A stretch of DNA of 64,000 bases from Formosa sp030427735. Lineage in GTDB: Bacteria; Bacteroidota; Bacteroidia; Flavobacteriales; Flavobacteriaceae. Every line of letters begins with the position of its first letter. The first letter of the stretch is position 1. Location of the stretch: assembly GCF_051200825.1 (NCBI RefSeq), contig NZ_CP195158.1, positions 2,666,001 through 2,730,000 of the forward strand. Reading direction: 5' to 3'. The position numbers were made by a program, and so were the translations under genes. Shown one piece after another: positions 24,961 to 34,883 of the stretch. The notes under the pieces are model-generated. The model made no database searches and was not told the DNA's origin. It saw only the letters and a list, made by a program, of their open reading frames with translations.

Positions 24961-26868
24961 TTACTTAACTTCTTCGAAATCTACGTCTTCTACATCGCTA
25001 CCTTCGTTAGCTTGTCCGTTGCTGCTTGCATCTGGACCAGGTTGCTCTGCACCACCTTGCGCTTCGGCTTGGGCTTTGTACATCTCTTCGCTAGCTACTT
25101 TCCAAGCTTCATTAATTTTCTCTAAAGCAGGATCGATTACAGCAATATCTTTAGTTTCAAACGCTTTTTTAAGCTCTTCTAAAGCCTCTTCGATTGGTTT
25201 TTTCTTATCATCAGATAATTTATCACCAAACTCTTTAAGCTGACTTTCGGTTTGGAAAATCATAGCATCGGCTGCATTTAACTTATCGGCTTTTTCTTTA
25301 GCTTGCTTATCAGCTTCAGCATTAGCTTCGGCATCAGCTTTCATTTTTTGGATTTCGTCTTCTGTTAATCCTGAAGATGCTTCGATACGAATATCCTGAG
25401 TTTTGTTTGTCGCTTTATCTGTTGCCGAAACTTTAATAATACCGTTTGCATCGATATCGAAAGTTACTTCAATTTGTGGTGTACCACGTTTTGCTGGTGG
25501 AATACCATCTAAGTGAAAACGTCCAATAGTTTTGTTGTCGCCCGCCATAGCACGCTCACCTTGTAACACATGGATTTCTACTGAAGGCTGATTATCGGCC
25601 GCTGTAGAGAATACTTGCGATTTTTTAGTTGGGATCGTGGTATTAGCTTCGATAAGCTTCGTCATTACATTACCCATAGTTTCGATACCTAAAGATAATG
25701 GTGTAACGTCTAATAACAATACGTCTTTAACATCACCTGTTAATACACCACCTTGGATACCTGCACCTAAAGAAACTACCTCGTCTGGGTTAACACCTTT
25801 ACTTGGCGCTTTTCCAAAGAATTTCTCTACAGCTGCTTGTACCGCTGGGATACGTGTAGAACCACCTACTAAAATTACCTCGTCGATATCGCTTTTGCTT
25901 AAACCTGCAGATTTTAAAGCAGACTCACAAGGCGCAATCGTACGTTTTACTAAATCGTCGATTAATTGCTCGAATTTAGCTCTTGTTAAAGTACGCACTA
26001 AGTGTTTTGGTCCACTAGCTGTAGCTGTTACATAAGGTAAATTGATTTCTGTTTGTGCAGAAGATGATAATTCGATTTTAGCTTTTTCTGCAGCTTCTTT
26101 TAAACGTTGTAAAGCCATAGGGTCTTTACGTAAATCGATATCTTCTTCCGATTTAAATTCTTCTGCTAACCAGTTGATGATTTTTTCATCTACATCGTCA
26201 CCACCTAAGTGAGTGTCACCATCTGTAGATAATACTTCGAATACACCATCACCTAATTCTAAGATAGAAACGTCGTGTGTACCACCACCAAAGTCGAATA
26301 CTACAATTTTTTGGTCGGTTCCTTTTTTATCTAAACCATAGGCTAAAGCTGCAGCTGTTGGTTCGTTAATAATACGCTCTACTTTTAAACCAGCAATTTC
26401 ACCAGCTTCTTTAGTAGCTTGACGTTGGCTATCGTTAAAGTAAGCTGGTACAGTAATTACTGCTCTGCTTACATCTTGTCCTAAATAATCTTCGGCAGTT
26501 TTCTTCATTTTTTGAAGAATCATAGCCGATAATTCTTGTGGTGTATATAAACGCCCATCGATATCTACACGAGGGGTATCGTTATCACCTTTTACTACTT
26601 TATATGGTACGCGTTCTGCTTCGTTTTGAGATTCAGAAAATTTATTCCCCATAAAACGCTTAATAGAGTATACGGTTTTAGTTGGGTTCGTTACAGCTTG
26701 TCTTTTTGCTGGATCACCAACTTTAATTTCGCCGCCTTCTACAAAAGCAATTACCGATGGTGTTGTACGCTTACCTTCTGCGTTAGGAATTACTACTGGC
26801 TCGTTACCTTCCATTACAGAAACGCAAGAGTTTGTAGTACCTAAATCAATTCCAATTATTTTACTCAT
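24961..26868 (-). CDS. dnaK: Molecular chaperone DnaK (Hsp70)
   Basis: A 635-aa Hsp70 that binds unfolded peptides in an ATP-dependent cycle with DnaJ and GrpE. The ATPase domain has GIDLGTTNSCV, VFDFGGGTHDVSIL and VGGSTRIPAV. The substrate domain begins about residue 395 (LLDVTPLSLGIETMG). The helical lid is followed by a Gly/Gln/Asn-rich tail ending DVEDVDFEEVK, close to the usual EEVD-like acidic end. It is full length. grpE and dnaJ are not adjacent. Upstream is a sigma-54-like element and an inverted repeat, suggesting stress control other than CIRCE/HrcA. Confidence 0.98.
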   Translation of the reverse strand: MSKIIGIDLGTTNSCVSVMEGNEPVVIPNAEGKRTTPSVIAFVEGGEIKVGDPAKRQAVTNPTKTVYSIKRFMGNKFSESQNEAERVPYKVVKGDNDTPRVDIDGRLYTPQELSAMILQKMKKTAEDYLGQDVSRAVITVPAYFNDSQRQATKEAGEIAGLKVERIINEPTAAALAYGLDKKGTDQKIVVFDFGGGTHDVSILELGDGVFEVLSTDGDTHLGGDDVDEKIINWLAEEFKSEEDIDLRKDPMALQRLKEAAEKAKIELSSSAQTEINLPYVTATASGPKHLVRTLTRAKFEQLIDDLVKRTIAPCESALKSAGLSKSDIDEVILVGGSTRIPAVQAAVEKFFGKAPSKGVNPDEVVSLGAGIQGGVLTGDVKDVLLLDVTPLSLGIETMGNVMTKLIEANTTIPTKKSQVFSTAADNQPSVEIHVLQGERAMAGDNKTIGRFHLDGIPPAKRGTPQIEVTFDIDANGIIKVSATDKATNKTQDIRIEASSGLTEDEIQKMKADAEANAEADKQAKEKADKLNAADAMIFQTESQLKEFGDKLSDDKKKPIEEALEELKKAFETKDIAVIDPALEKINEAWKVASEEMYKAQAEAQGGAEQPGPDASSNGQANEGSDVEDVDFEEVK

Positions 26869-26921
26869 AATTACTATATATTTTAATGTTGTTGAATTTA
26901 ATTTTATTTCCCTTTACCTAT

Positions 26922-26939
26922 TTCAATCATTGTGCCAAC
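26922..26939 (-). promoter_or_regulatory. Sigma-54-like promoter upstream of dnaK
   Basis: The minus strand reads TTGGCACA-ATGA-TTGAA, close to the -24/-12 consensus TTGGCAC-N5-TTGC, with GA instead of GC at -12. The predicted transcription start is about 40 nt before the dnaK ATG. Confidence 0.5.
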
Positions 26940-26950
26940 ACATTTCATAC

Positions 26951-26963
26951 TGACAAGCTGTCA
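26951..26963. promoter_or_regulatory. TGACA-N3-TGTCA dyad upstream of dnaK
   Basis: A perfect 5-bp inverted repeat with a 3-nt centre, 12 nt upstream of the sigma-54-like element. It could be an activator or repressor site. It does not match CIRCE (TTAGCACTC-N9-GAGTGCTAA). Confidence 0.4.
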
Positions 26964-27066
26964 TATTAAATACATTTCTTTGTTTCCAAACCTTAGATTA
27001 ACATACCAAAGCACTTCTTTAATTTTTTGGTAATGTTTACAACACATAATCTGTACATACGCCAAG

Positions 27067-27074
27067 TACATTTG
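27067..27074 (+). promoter_or_regulatory. -7 element of the T9SS cargo gene
   Basis: TACATTTG matches TAnnTTTG, 25 nt before the ATG at 27100. Confidence 0.55.
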
Positions 27075-27099
27075 TGCCAAACTAAAATATTCTATACCA

Positions 27100-30000
27100 A
27101 TGAAGAAACTTTTACTTCTTTTAGCCTTATCTATAGTAGGCTACCTTAATGCACAAATACAAACAGGCGATATGGCCTTTGTAGGCATGAATGCCGATGG
27201 CGATGACGATTTTGCCTTAGTAACATTTGTAGACATTCCAGCAAACACCACCATTCATTTCGCAGATAAAGAATGGACTGGCACTGCATTCAATTCTGGC
27301 GAAGCTGCCTACTCGTGGTTGAGTGGCGATGCTACTATTCCTGCCGGAACCATTATTACGTTTAATACTATTAGCGAAATACCAAATGTAAATTACGGAA
27401 GCATTGTTGGTGAACCTGGCGGATTATCGTCTGGAAGCGAAGCTATTTTTGCTTATTTAGGTACAGATGTTAATACTCCTTCAACTTTTATTGCTGCGGT
27501 TGCCAATGCTAATGGGGCTTTTGGCGATTTAACAAATACGGGGCTTGTTGCTGGCACAACAGCTATCACTTACAGTCCAGATGGTGCAGATATTGCGGCT
27601 TACAAAGGCCCTAGAACTGGTCTGGATGTTAACGGGTATTTAATTGCACTAAACGACATGTCTAACTACGACATACAAGATACAGATGAAGACGACCACA
27701 ACGATGGCACAGCTCCAGATGTACCTTTTAGCACCACTGCTTTTGTAATTTCTAACACCGATACTACAGCGCCATCAGTGGCTAATGTAATGCTTCAAAA
27801 TGCAACTACATTGTCTGTGATCTTTTCTGAAAACGTTACAGAAAATTCAGCTGAATTAACATCAAATTACAGCTTTACACCTGCTTTAAATATTTCTAGC
27901 ATTGATTACGATGCTAATAACAATACAGCTACAATTACTCACGACGCTTTTACTGAAGGTTTAGCATATACAATACGTGTTAAAAATGTAGAAGATTTAG
28001 AAGGAAACGCTCAAGATACAGAATATACCAGCGATGCTTTATTCTACAATGCCACGGAAACAGGATTGATTATTACAGAAATCATGTATAATGCTCCATC
28101 AGACAACTCTGATGCTTTAGAGTTTTTAGAAATCTACAATGCATCTAACGAAGCAATTGCCTTGGGAGGTATTCAAGTAAAAGACGAAAGCAACTTTACT
28201 TTCACTTTCCCAGAAATGACTTTAGCCGCTAAAGACATTGTGCTTTTAGCTACAGACAAAACCACCGCCGATGCTTTTTATGGTGTGTCGTTTTTAGACA
28301 TGCCACAAGGCATTTCGAATGCTTTAGGTAACGGTGGCGAAGTTTTACAAATTTTGAATACTATGGGCAATACCATATTTACTATGGAATATAGCGACGA
28401 CGCACCATGGCCAACCGAAGCCGATGGCGATGGCCCATCATTAGAACTTTTAAACCCTACGACTTCATTTAACGAAGGCACTAACTGGGCAGCTTCAACC
28501 AATCTTATTGGTGCATCTTTAGGTCAAAATGTATATGCTTCGCCTGGAGTTTTCAATGCTGTAACCGATGTAACACCACAGTTATCGTTCCAAAACGCAA
28601 CGTATAATGTTTCCGAAGCCGCTGGACAAATCACCATTACCATAGAATTATCAGCAGCAACTTCAAATGAAGTAACTGCCGATTTAGCCCTAGTAAGCGA
28701 ACTAATTACAGCGTCTCCAGAATCCGATTTCACATTATCTAGTCAAAGTATTACCATTCCTGCCAACACAACGACTTACGAATTTGAAATCTCGATTTTA
28801 GAAGATGATATAAATGAAATTGACGAATTATTCATTCTTAAATTATCCAACCCTACAAACGCAAACCTTGGCGCTTTCGAAACCACTGGAATTTACATTA
28901 TAGATAACGACCAAGACATTACAACAGCAAACGATGTTTTAGATATTAATTACAAAACCAGCTATGTTGTTGATGCTGCTGGCTCTGCCGAAATTAGTGC
29001 TTACGACGCGAACACCAAGCGCTTATTTGTTTTAAATTCTGTTGGTAAAAAGGTTGAAATTTTAGATTTTTCTTCACCAGAAAACATGTCAACTCTTAAA
29101 TCTATAGATTTATCAAGTTATGGTACAGAAGGCCCAACAAGTGTTACCGTACATAATGGCTTAGTGGCTGCATCTGTTTCTAACGGCCCTGAGGCAAATG
29201 GCGTTGTTGTATTTATGGATACAAATGGCGAAAACGTATCTACTGTTACTGTTGGTAATTTACCAGACAATGTTAGTTTTACACCAGACGGTACAAAAAT
29301 ATTAACGGCCAACGAAGGGCAACCTAATGCCGATTATAGCATAGACCCAGAAGGAAGTATTTCTGTAATTGATGCCACTCCTGGTTTAGGAAACATCACC
29401 CAAGAGCAGGTATCGCTTTTAACTTTTAATGCTTTCGATGCTGATATTGAAGCTTTAAAAGCGGCACGAGTTAGAATTACCAGTCCTAATGCTACGGTAT
29501 CGCAAGACTTGGAACCAGAATACATTACTTATGCTAACGATTCTAAAAAGGCATGGGTAAGCTTACAAGAAAATAATGCTTTAGCTGTTATCGACTTAAC
29601 TACAAATACCATAACAGATATCCTTCCGTTAGGTTTAAAAGATTTCAGTTTAAAAAACAATGCGTTTGATGCTTCCGATGAAACAGATTTTATCTTTATG
29701 TCTACTTGGCCAGTTAAAGGTATGTACATGCCAGATGCCATTGCTTATTACGAAATAGATGGAGTTGGTTGTGTTATAACCGCCAACGAAGGAGATGCCA
29801 GAGAATATGATGCTTTTGAAGAAGAAGTTAAAGTTGGAGACGCCGACTATGCTTTAGACGAAACCATGTTTCCTAACGCCGATTATTTAAAATTAGAAGA
29901 AAATTTAGGCCGTTTAGCTGTAACTAATGCTTCGGGAGATATAGACAACGATGGCGATTTTGATGAAATCCATGTATTTGGTGCGCGTTCGTTCAGTATC

Positions 30001-30666
30001 AGAAATGCAAGTACAGGTGCTTTAATTTACGATAGTGGCGACGATTTTGAGCGTATAACAGCTAACGACGAAACCTACGGCGCTTTATTTAATGCGAGCA
30101 ATAGCAATAACAATTTCAAAAACCGCAGCGATAATAAAGGTCCGGAACCAGAAGGTGTAACTGTTACCCAAATTGGAAATAAATTCTATGCTTTTATTAC
30201 CCTTGAACGCGTTGGTGGGTTTATGACTTACGATGTTACAGATCCATCAAACCCTGTATTTATTAAATACATCAACAACCGAACTTTAGGCGATAACGAG
30301 GGTGGCGATTTAGGTCCAGAAGGCATCATTTATATCGCTCCAGAAGATAATAGTTTAGAAAAAGGCTTAATTGTATTGGCTAACGAAGTAAGCTCTACCA
30401 TTAGCGTTTACAGTATGGATAATGTAAGCTTAAGTATAACCGACAAAGAAAAAGCAGCTAACAGTTTAAAGTTTTATCCTAACCCAGTAACTGCCAACCA
30501 AACCATCTATTTTAATCAAAGCTTAGATGTTACTTTGTACGATATACAAGGGCGTTTAATTACTTCTGCAAAAAACACCAATACATTTAATGTACCAAAC
30601 GTAAAAGCAGGAACCTATCTTGCCAAAACAAGCTTAGGAACCACTATAAAAATAGTAGTTAAGTAG
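27100..30666 (+). CDS. Large secreted multidomain protein with choice-of-anchor I and T9SS sorting domain
   Basis: A 1188-aa exported protein. In order: signal peptide (MKKLLLLLALSIVGYLNA); an N-terminal beta domain (about 20-220); an SbsA Ig-like segment beginning DTTAPSVANV; a lamin-tail domain (about 325-465, LIITEIMYNAPSDNSDALEFLEIYN); a Calx-beta domain (about 485-600); a large propeller-like choice-of-anchor I region (about 620-1090) related to alkaline-phosphatase-associated proteins; and a C-terminal T9SS type A domain (FYPNPVTANQTIYFN to the terminal KIVVK). It is probably secreted through the type IX system and surface-bound or released. A phosphatase-like or adhesive role is possible; the substrate is unknown. 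Confidence 0.88.
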   Translation: MKKLLLLLALSIVGYLNAQIQTGDMAFVGMNADGDDDFALVTFVDIPANTTIHFADKEWTGTAFNSGEAAYSWLSGDATIPAGTIITFNTISEIPNVNYGSIVGEPGGLSSGSEAIFAYLGTDVNTPSTFIAAVANANGAFGDLTNTGLVAGTTAITYSPDGADIAAYKGPRTGLDVNGYLIALNDMSNYDIQDTDEDDHNDGTAPDVPFSTTAFVISNTDTTAPSVANVMLQNATTLSVIFSENVTENSAELTSNYSFTPALNISSIDYDANNNTATITHDAFTEGLAYTIRVKNVEDLEGNAQDTEYTSDALFYNATETGLIITEIMYNAPSDNSDALEFLEIYNASNEAIALGGIQVKDESNFTFTFPEMTLAAKDIVLLATDKTTADAFYGVSFLDMPQGISNALGNGGEVLQILNTMGNTIFTMEYSDDAPWPTEADGDGPSLELLNPTTSFNEGTNWAASTNLIGASLGQNVYASPGVFNAVTDVTPQLSFQNATYNVSEAAGQITITIELSAATSNEVTADLALVSELITASPESDFTLSSQSITIPANTTTYEFEISILEDDINEIDELFILKLSNPTNANLGAFETTGIYIIDNDQDITTANDVLDINYKTSYVVDAAGSAEISAYDANTKRLFVLNSVGKKVEILDFSSPENMSTLKSIDLSSYGTEGPTSVTVHNGLVAASVSNGPEANGVVVFMDTNGENVSTVTVGNLPDNVSFTPDGTKILTANEGQPNADYSIDPEGSISVIDATPGLGNITQEQVSLLTFNAFDADIEALKAARVRITSPNATVSQDLEPEYITYANDSKKAWVSLQENNALAVIDLTTNTITDILPLGLKDFSLKNNAFDASDETDFIFMSTWPVKGMYMPDAIAYYEIDGVGCVITANEGDAREYDAFEEEVKVGDADYALDETMFPNADYLKLEENLGRLAVTNASGDIDNDGDFDEIHVFGARSFSIRNASTGALIYDSGDDFERITANDETYGALFNASNSNNNFKNRSDNKGPEPEGVTVTQIGNKFYAFITLERVGGFMTYDVTDPSNPVFIKYINNRTLGDNEGGDLGPEGIIYIAPEDNSLEKGLIVLANEVSSTISVYSMDNVSLSITDKEKAANSLKFYPNPVTANQTIYFNQSLDVTLYDIQGRLITSAKNTNTFNVPNVKAGTYLAKTSLGTTIKIVVK

Positions 30667-30691
30667 TTTTCTATTAATGTCTAGTTAGTGT

Positions 30692-30725
30692 AAAAGCACC
30701 TTCGGTACCGAAGGTGCTTTTTTTA
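30692..30725 (+). terminator. Rho-independent terminator
   Basis: A perfect 14-bp palindrome arm (AAAGCACCTTCGGT) with its complement, followed by a T-run, 26 nt after the stop of the T9SS cargo gene. Confidence 0.9.
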
Positions 30726-30818
30726 TTTTAATTAATTTATTAAGAAATAAGCAAATTAGAACTATGCTAAATCTCAAGAAACATAGTATATTTATTACAA
30801 ATTTAGATGCCATACCCT

Positions 30819-31874
30819 ATGAAAAACTTCATTATTACCTGTATTGCTATAGCTTGTACTTTTACGTCGTTGGCACAAATAGAACAAGATTCTATCCCCG
30901 AAAAAAAAGTAGAATTCAGTGTTATGCCATTTTTAAGTTACAACAGAAACTTAGAATTTATGTTTGGTGCCATCCCTATGTTCATGTATAAAACCACCAA
31001 AGACGACACGATTTCGCCAAAATCTATTTCTGGGGTATCAGCCGTATACACGACTAACAAATCATATTTTATAGCAGCATTTAATAAATGGTATTTTAAG
31101 GAAGATTCTTGGCGTGCAAAACTATTCGCAGTAACAGGCGATAATAATTCTCAATTTTACATGGACGATTATGACACTCCTGGATTTTACGATTATGGCA
31201 CTAAAATTACAGTAGTAAGTGCTGGTGTGCAACGTAAAATTATACCCCATTTATATGGCGGATTAACTTACACCTACGCCCATTACGATACCGTTTACGA
31301 AGACGATGTACAACCCGAAGACATCACCGAAACCAATGGTATAGAATTTAATGTATTGTACGATACGCGAGATGCCGTTTATTACCCAACTACAGGAATT
31401 AATTCTATTGTAAAATTTGTAACCTTTCCTACTTGGTTTGGCAACGATGTTAAAGCTCAAAAAATAACAGCAGAATACAATACGTATTTCCCAATGAAAA
31501 CAGGACGAGATGTTCTCGCCGCTCGTTTTTCTGGTACTTTTGGACTGGGAGACATCGCTTTTCAGCAGCAGGAAACTATTGGCAACAAAGATATTCGCGG
31601 CTATAGCGAAGGCAAATACCGTGGCGATGGCGTTTTAGCACTACAGGGCGAATACCGTTACAATTTTAACGACAAAATGGGACTTGTTGGTTTTGCGGGT
31701 TTAGCAACCCTTTACGGATCGGACACCGAAGATTTCGACTGGAAAGCGTACCCTGGTATTGGCGTTGGCTACAGATACCGCGCCTTTAAAAAAGTGAAAT
31801 TTAATATTGGTATAGATGGCGCCGTTGGAAAAGACGACTGGAGTGTTAATTTTAGAATTGGTGAAGCCTTCTAA
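30819..31874 (+). CDS. Omp85/BamA-type outer-membrane beta-barrel protein without POTRA domains
   Basis: From ATG 30819 it is 351 aa: signal peptide (MKNFIITCIAIACTFTSLAQ) and then a beta-barrel of the bacterial surface antigen (Omp85 C-terminal) type. The loop-6 motif of that family is visible as NKDIRGYSEGKYRG, and the last strand ends VNFRIGEAF with a terminal Phe. No POTRA repeats precede the barrel, unlike BamA. The function of such short barrels is not established. A further in-frame ATG at 30807 would add four residues. It follows the T9SS cargo gene after a terminator, so it is separately transcribed. Confidence 0.85.
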   Translation: MKNFIITCIAIACTFTSLAQIEQDSIPEKKVEFSVMPFLSYNRNLEFMFGAIPMFMYKTTKDDTISPKSISGVSAVYTTNKSYFIAAFNKWYFKEDSWRAKLFAVTGDNNSQFYMDDYDTPGFYDYGTKITVVSAGVQRKIIPHLYGGLTYTYAHYDTVYEDDVQPEDITETNGIEFNVLYDTRDAVYYPTTGINSIVKFVTFPTWFGNDVKAQKITAEYNTYFPMKTGRDVLAARFSGTFGLGDIAFQQQETIGNKDIRGYSEGKYRGDGVLALQGEYRYNFNDKMGLVGFAGLATLYGSDTEDFDWKAYPGIGVGYRYRAFKKVKFNIGIDGAVGKDDWSVNFRIGEAF

Positions 31875-31991
31875 TATTAACAAAACACTGTGCATCAACC
31901 TCCTAAACACCATTAATTTCAACTGAAATTTCTTCATTATTTTTTAACGGTTTAAAAGCACCGAATACTGAAATTCGCAAGAAAGTTCTTG

Positions 31992-31999
31992 TATATTTG
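31992..31999 (+). promoter_or_regulatory. -7 element of sdaA
   Basis: TATATTTG matches TAnnTTTG, 23 nt before the sdaA ATG. Confidence 0.6.
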
Positions 32000-32022
32000 C
32001 AGCCATTTAAAACGATTTCGTA

Positions 32023-33447
32023 ATGGAGTGTATTTCAGTTTTCGACATGTTAAAAATTGGTGTTGGGCCATCGAGTTCGCATACCTTAGGGCCTTGGCGA
32101 GCTGCAGAACGATGGATTGCCGAATTAAAAACATCTGGAAAATTTAATAAAGTCGAAAAAATCACCATAGACCTTTACGGGTCTTTGTCTTTAACAGGTA
32201 AAGGTCATGCTACAGACTTAGCCATCATGCTTGGGTTAAGTGGTGCCGATCCAGAACGCGTACCAACCGAATCGATAGACAACATTATTTCCAACATAAA
32301 AACCACTAACACCCTTCAGTTTAACAACGAAAAAGCAATAGCATTTTCGCCTGAAACAGATATCGTTTTTAATAAAAAGTTCTTACCGTTCCACTCCAAC
32401 GGATTAACTTTTTCGGCCACCATAAATGGTAGAAAATCCAAATCTACATTTTACTCCATTGGCGGCGGGTTTGTAGTTAAGGAAGAACGTAAAACTTCTA
32501 AAGTCAATAAAATAATATTTTATTGCACCTTACCCTATCCTGTCGAAAATGGCACACAGTTATTAGAAAAATGCAATCAGTTAGACCTGTGCATATCCGA
32601 TCTGGTTTTAGAAAATGAAAAATCGTTGAGAACGCCAGAAACCATTGATTTTGAATTGAAGCGCATTTGGAACACCATGCTGGAATGTATGTACACAGGT
32701 TGCCATACCGAAGGCACTTTGCCTGGCGGCTTAAATGTACGCCGACGTGCTTTCGACATGCACCAAAAACTGAAAGGCGATTTGCCTTACAATTCACCAG
32801 AAACCTGGCTTGAAACCATTAGAGAAACCGAAGTTAAATTCCGTCAAATTTTAAAATGGGTAAGCTGTTTTGCATTAGCAGTAAATGAGGTTAACGCATC
32901 GTTAGGCCGTGTGGTTACAGCCCCTACAAACGGAAGTGCTGGTGTAATACCTGCGGTTTTAATGTATTATATGGTGATAGAAAATCATGAAGCCAATTTC
33001 GAACACATTAAAAAATTCCTACTTGTAGCTGGAGAAATTGGCAGTATCTTTAAAAAAGGAGCTACTATTTCGGCAGCTATGGGTGGCTGTCAGGCAGAAA
33101 TTGGTGTGTCTTCTGCAATGGCAGCTGGTGCCTTATGCGAGCTTCTTGGTGGCACTCCAGAACAAGTGGTTGTTGCAGCAGAAATTGCTATGGAACATCA
33201 TTTGGGACTAACTTGCGATCCTATTGGAGGGTTAGTTCAAATACCTTGCATAGAACGCAATTCTATGGGAGCCATTAAAGCGATAAATGCAGCCGAACTG
33301 GCTTTAGAAACCGACCCAAAAAACGTAAAAGTCCCCTTAGACAAAGTAGTCTCTACCATGTGGGAAACCGCAAAAGATATGAACTCCAAATACAAAGAAA
33401 CCTCGGAAGGCGGCTTGGCCGTAGGGGTTCATTTATCAGATTGTTAA
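32023..33447 (+). CDS. sdaA: L-serine ammonia-lyase (iron-sulfur dependent, single chain)
   Basis: A 474-aa cytoplasmic enzyme that deaminates L-serine to pyruvate and ammonia with a [4Fe-4S] cluster. The N-terminal beta domain starts MECISVFDMLKIGVGPSSSHT, with the family SSSHT site. The alpha domain has TAPTNGSAGVIPAV. The cluster cysteines are in GGCQAEIG and in the LTCDPIGGLVQIPC pair. Both domains are fused in one polypeptide, as in Gram-negative SdaA. It is monocistronic and convergent with the NTF2-like gene. Confidence 0.96.
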   Translation: MECISVFDMLKIGVGPSSSHTLGPWRAAERWIAELKTSGKFNKVEKITIDLYGSLSLTGKGHATDLAIMLGLSGADPERVPTESIDNIISNIKTTNTLQFNNEKAIAFSPETDIVFNKKFLPFHSNGLTFSATINGRKSKSTFYSIGGGFVVKEERKTSKVNKIIFYCTLPYPVENGTQLLEKCNQLDLCISDLVLENEKSLRTPETIDFELKRIWNTMLECMYTGCHTEGTLPGGLNVRRRAFDMHQKLKGDLPYNSPETWLETIRETEVKFRQILKWVSCFALAVNEVNASLGRVVTAPTNGSAGVIPAVLMYYMVIENHEANFEHIKKFLLVAGEIGSIFKKGATISAAMGGCQAEIGVSSAMAAGALCELLGGTPEQVVVAAEIAMEHHLGLTCDPIGGLVQIPCIERNSMGAIKAINAAELALETDPKNVKVPLDKVVSTMWETAKDMNSKYKETSEGGLAVGVHLSDC

Positions 33448-33451
33448 TCTG

Positions 33452-33916
33452 TTAATGGCCTTTGCACCCCGATTGACGTCGCGTATCCATAATAAAAACA
33501 ATTTTCCATTGCCCTTGGTCTTTAAATAACTGGAACGAATTCACACCGCAATGTAAAAAAGTATCGTTATAATAAAATTCGTAGGGCGTCCAGACATGTG
33601 CCATACTGCCATCAATCTTAACATCGTAATCCAGTAAACGCTCGTCCCATTTCTGGTCTGCAGGTTTTTGAGCAATCCCATTCAATAAATCGTCTATGCT
33701 CCCTGTAACCAATTCGTCTTCATTAGCTTTATTTTTAAAAGCTGTAAATAGCTTAACCTCATCGTTTAAAACAGAACGCATTTTAAGGGTATCGCCTTCA
33801 TGAAAACCTTCAAAAAAAGTATCAACAGCCGATTGCACAGCGTTGCTTTCTGTGTTGGTTTGTGCTTTAACCCCATTTACAATTAATAAAGCCAATACAA
33901 GTATAATTCTTACCAT
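33452..33916 (-). CDS. Exported NTF2/SnoaL-like protein
   Basis: A 154-aa protein with a signal peptide (MVRIILVLALLIVNGVKAQ) and one alpha+beta cone domain of the NTF2-like/SnoaL type: helix VQSAVDTFFEGFHEGDTLKM, then strands VKIDGSMAHVWTPYEFYYND and GQWKIVFIMDTRR. This fold supports small-molecule binding or simple lyase/isomerase activity. No catalytic residues can be assigned. The stop lies 4 nt from the sdaA stop on the opposite strand. Function unknown. Confidence 0.75.
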   Translation of the reverse strand: MVRIILVLALLIVNGVKAQTNTESNAVQSAVDTFFEGFHEGDTLKMRSVLNDEVKLFTAFKNKANEDELVTGSIDDLLNGIAQKPADQKWDERLLDYDVKIDGSMAHVWTPYEFYYNDTFLHCGVNSFQLFKDQGQWKIVFIMDTRRQSGCKGH

Positions 33917-34001
33917 AAATTTAGTTTTTCATCTAAATTAGTAATACTTAGCATTCTACATCTATCTTAAACAAAAGTTTAACAATGCAAGTAATTCTTC
34001 G

Positions 34002-34009
34002 TATTTTTG
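34002..34009 (+). promoter_or_regulatory. -7 element of panB operon
   Basis: TATTTTTG matches TAnnTTTG, 40 nt before the panB ATG. TTTA sits near the expected -33 position. Confidence 0.55.
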
Positions 34010-34049
34010 TGGCTTCTTACATTTATTCTAAATACATAAAACAAAACGT

Positions 34050-34868
34050 ATGTCTGTAGCAAAAAATGAGTACAAAAGAATTACAGTAAAAACCCTTATT
34101 GATATGAAAAACAAGGGTGAAAAAATTTCAATGTTAACGGCATACGATTATACCATGGCCAAAATTGTAGATGGCGCCGGAGTAGATGTTTTGTTGGTAG
34201 GAGACTCTGCAAGTAATGTTATGGCTGGTCACGAAACTACTTTACCCATTACTTTAGACCAAATGATATATCATGCATCGTCTGTAGTTCGTGGTGTAGA
34301 ACGTGGTCTAGTAGTTGTTGATTTACCTTTTGGAAGTTACCAAAGCGACCCTAAAGAAGCACTACGATCTGCCATTAGAATTATGAAAGAAAGTGGCGCC
34401 CATGCTGTTAAACTTGAAGGCGGAAAAGAAATTAAAGAATCGATTAAACGTATTCTAAACGCGGGAGTACCTGTTATGGGACATCTTGGGTTAACCCCAC
34501 AATCCATTTATAAATTTGGCACTTATACCGTACGCGCTAAAGAAGAAGAAGAAGCAAAAAAACTGAAAGAAGATGCCTTAATGTTAGAAAAAGCAGGATG
34601 CTTTGCTGTAGTATTAGAAAAAATACCTGCTAAATTAGCGAAAGAAGTCGCCGAAAGCTTAACCATACCTGTTATTGGTATTGGTGCAGGTAATGGCGTA
34701 GACGGCCAAGTGGTTGTGGTTCATGACATGATTGGAATGACCCACGAATTTCACCCGAGATTTTTACGCCGCTATATGAATTTGTATGAAGATATGACGA
34801 CTGCTATTTCGCAATATGTAGACGATGTAAAGGCTGTAGATTTTCCTAACGAAAACGAGCAATACTAA
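34050..34868 (+). CDS. panB: 3-methyl-2-oxobutanoate hydroxymethyltransferase
   Basis: A 272-aa enzyme transferring a hydroxymethyl group from methylene-THF to ketoisovalerate, giving ketopantoate for pantothenate and coenzyme A. Family features are MLTAYDYTMAKIVDGAG, the metal-binding Asp in LLVGDSASNVMAGH, DLPFGSYQ, AVKLEGG, the catalytic Glu in VLEKIP, and PVIGIGAG near the end. It is full length. No other pan genes are adjacent. The downstream pseudouridine synthase lies in the same frame, separated only by the TAA stop and five sense codons. Confidence 0.97.
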   Translation: MSVAKNEYKRITVKTLIDMKNKGEKISMLTAYDYTMAKIVDGAGVDVLLVGDSASNVMAGHETTLPITLDQMIYHASSVVRGVERGLVVVDLPFGSYQSDPKEALRSAIRIMKESGAHAVKLEGGKEIKESIKRILNAGVPVMGHLGLTPQSIYKFGTYTVRAKEEEEAKKLKEDALMLEKAGCFAVVLEKIPAKLAKEVAESLTIPVIGIGAGNGVDGQVVVVHDMIGMTHEFHPRFLRRYMNLYEDMTTAISQYVDDVKAVDFPNENEQY

Positions 34869-34883
34869 ATATTACTATTTCTT

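Noticed and set aside
31914..31936. Weak inverted repeat AATTTCA/TGAAATT after the Omp85-type gene
   Set aside because: Only about seven pairs, all A/T-rich, and the T-run is not directly adjacent; not called as a terminator.
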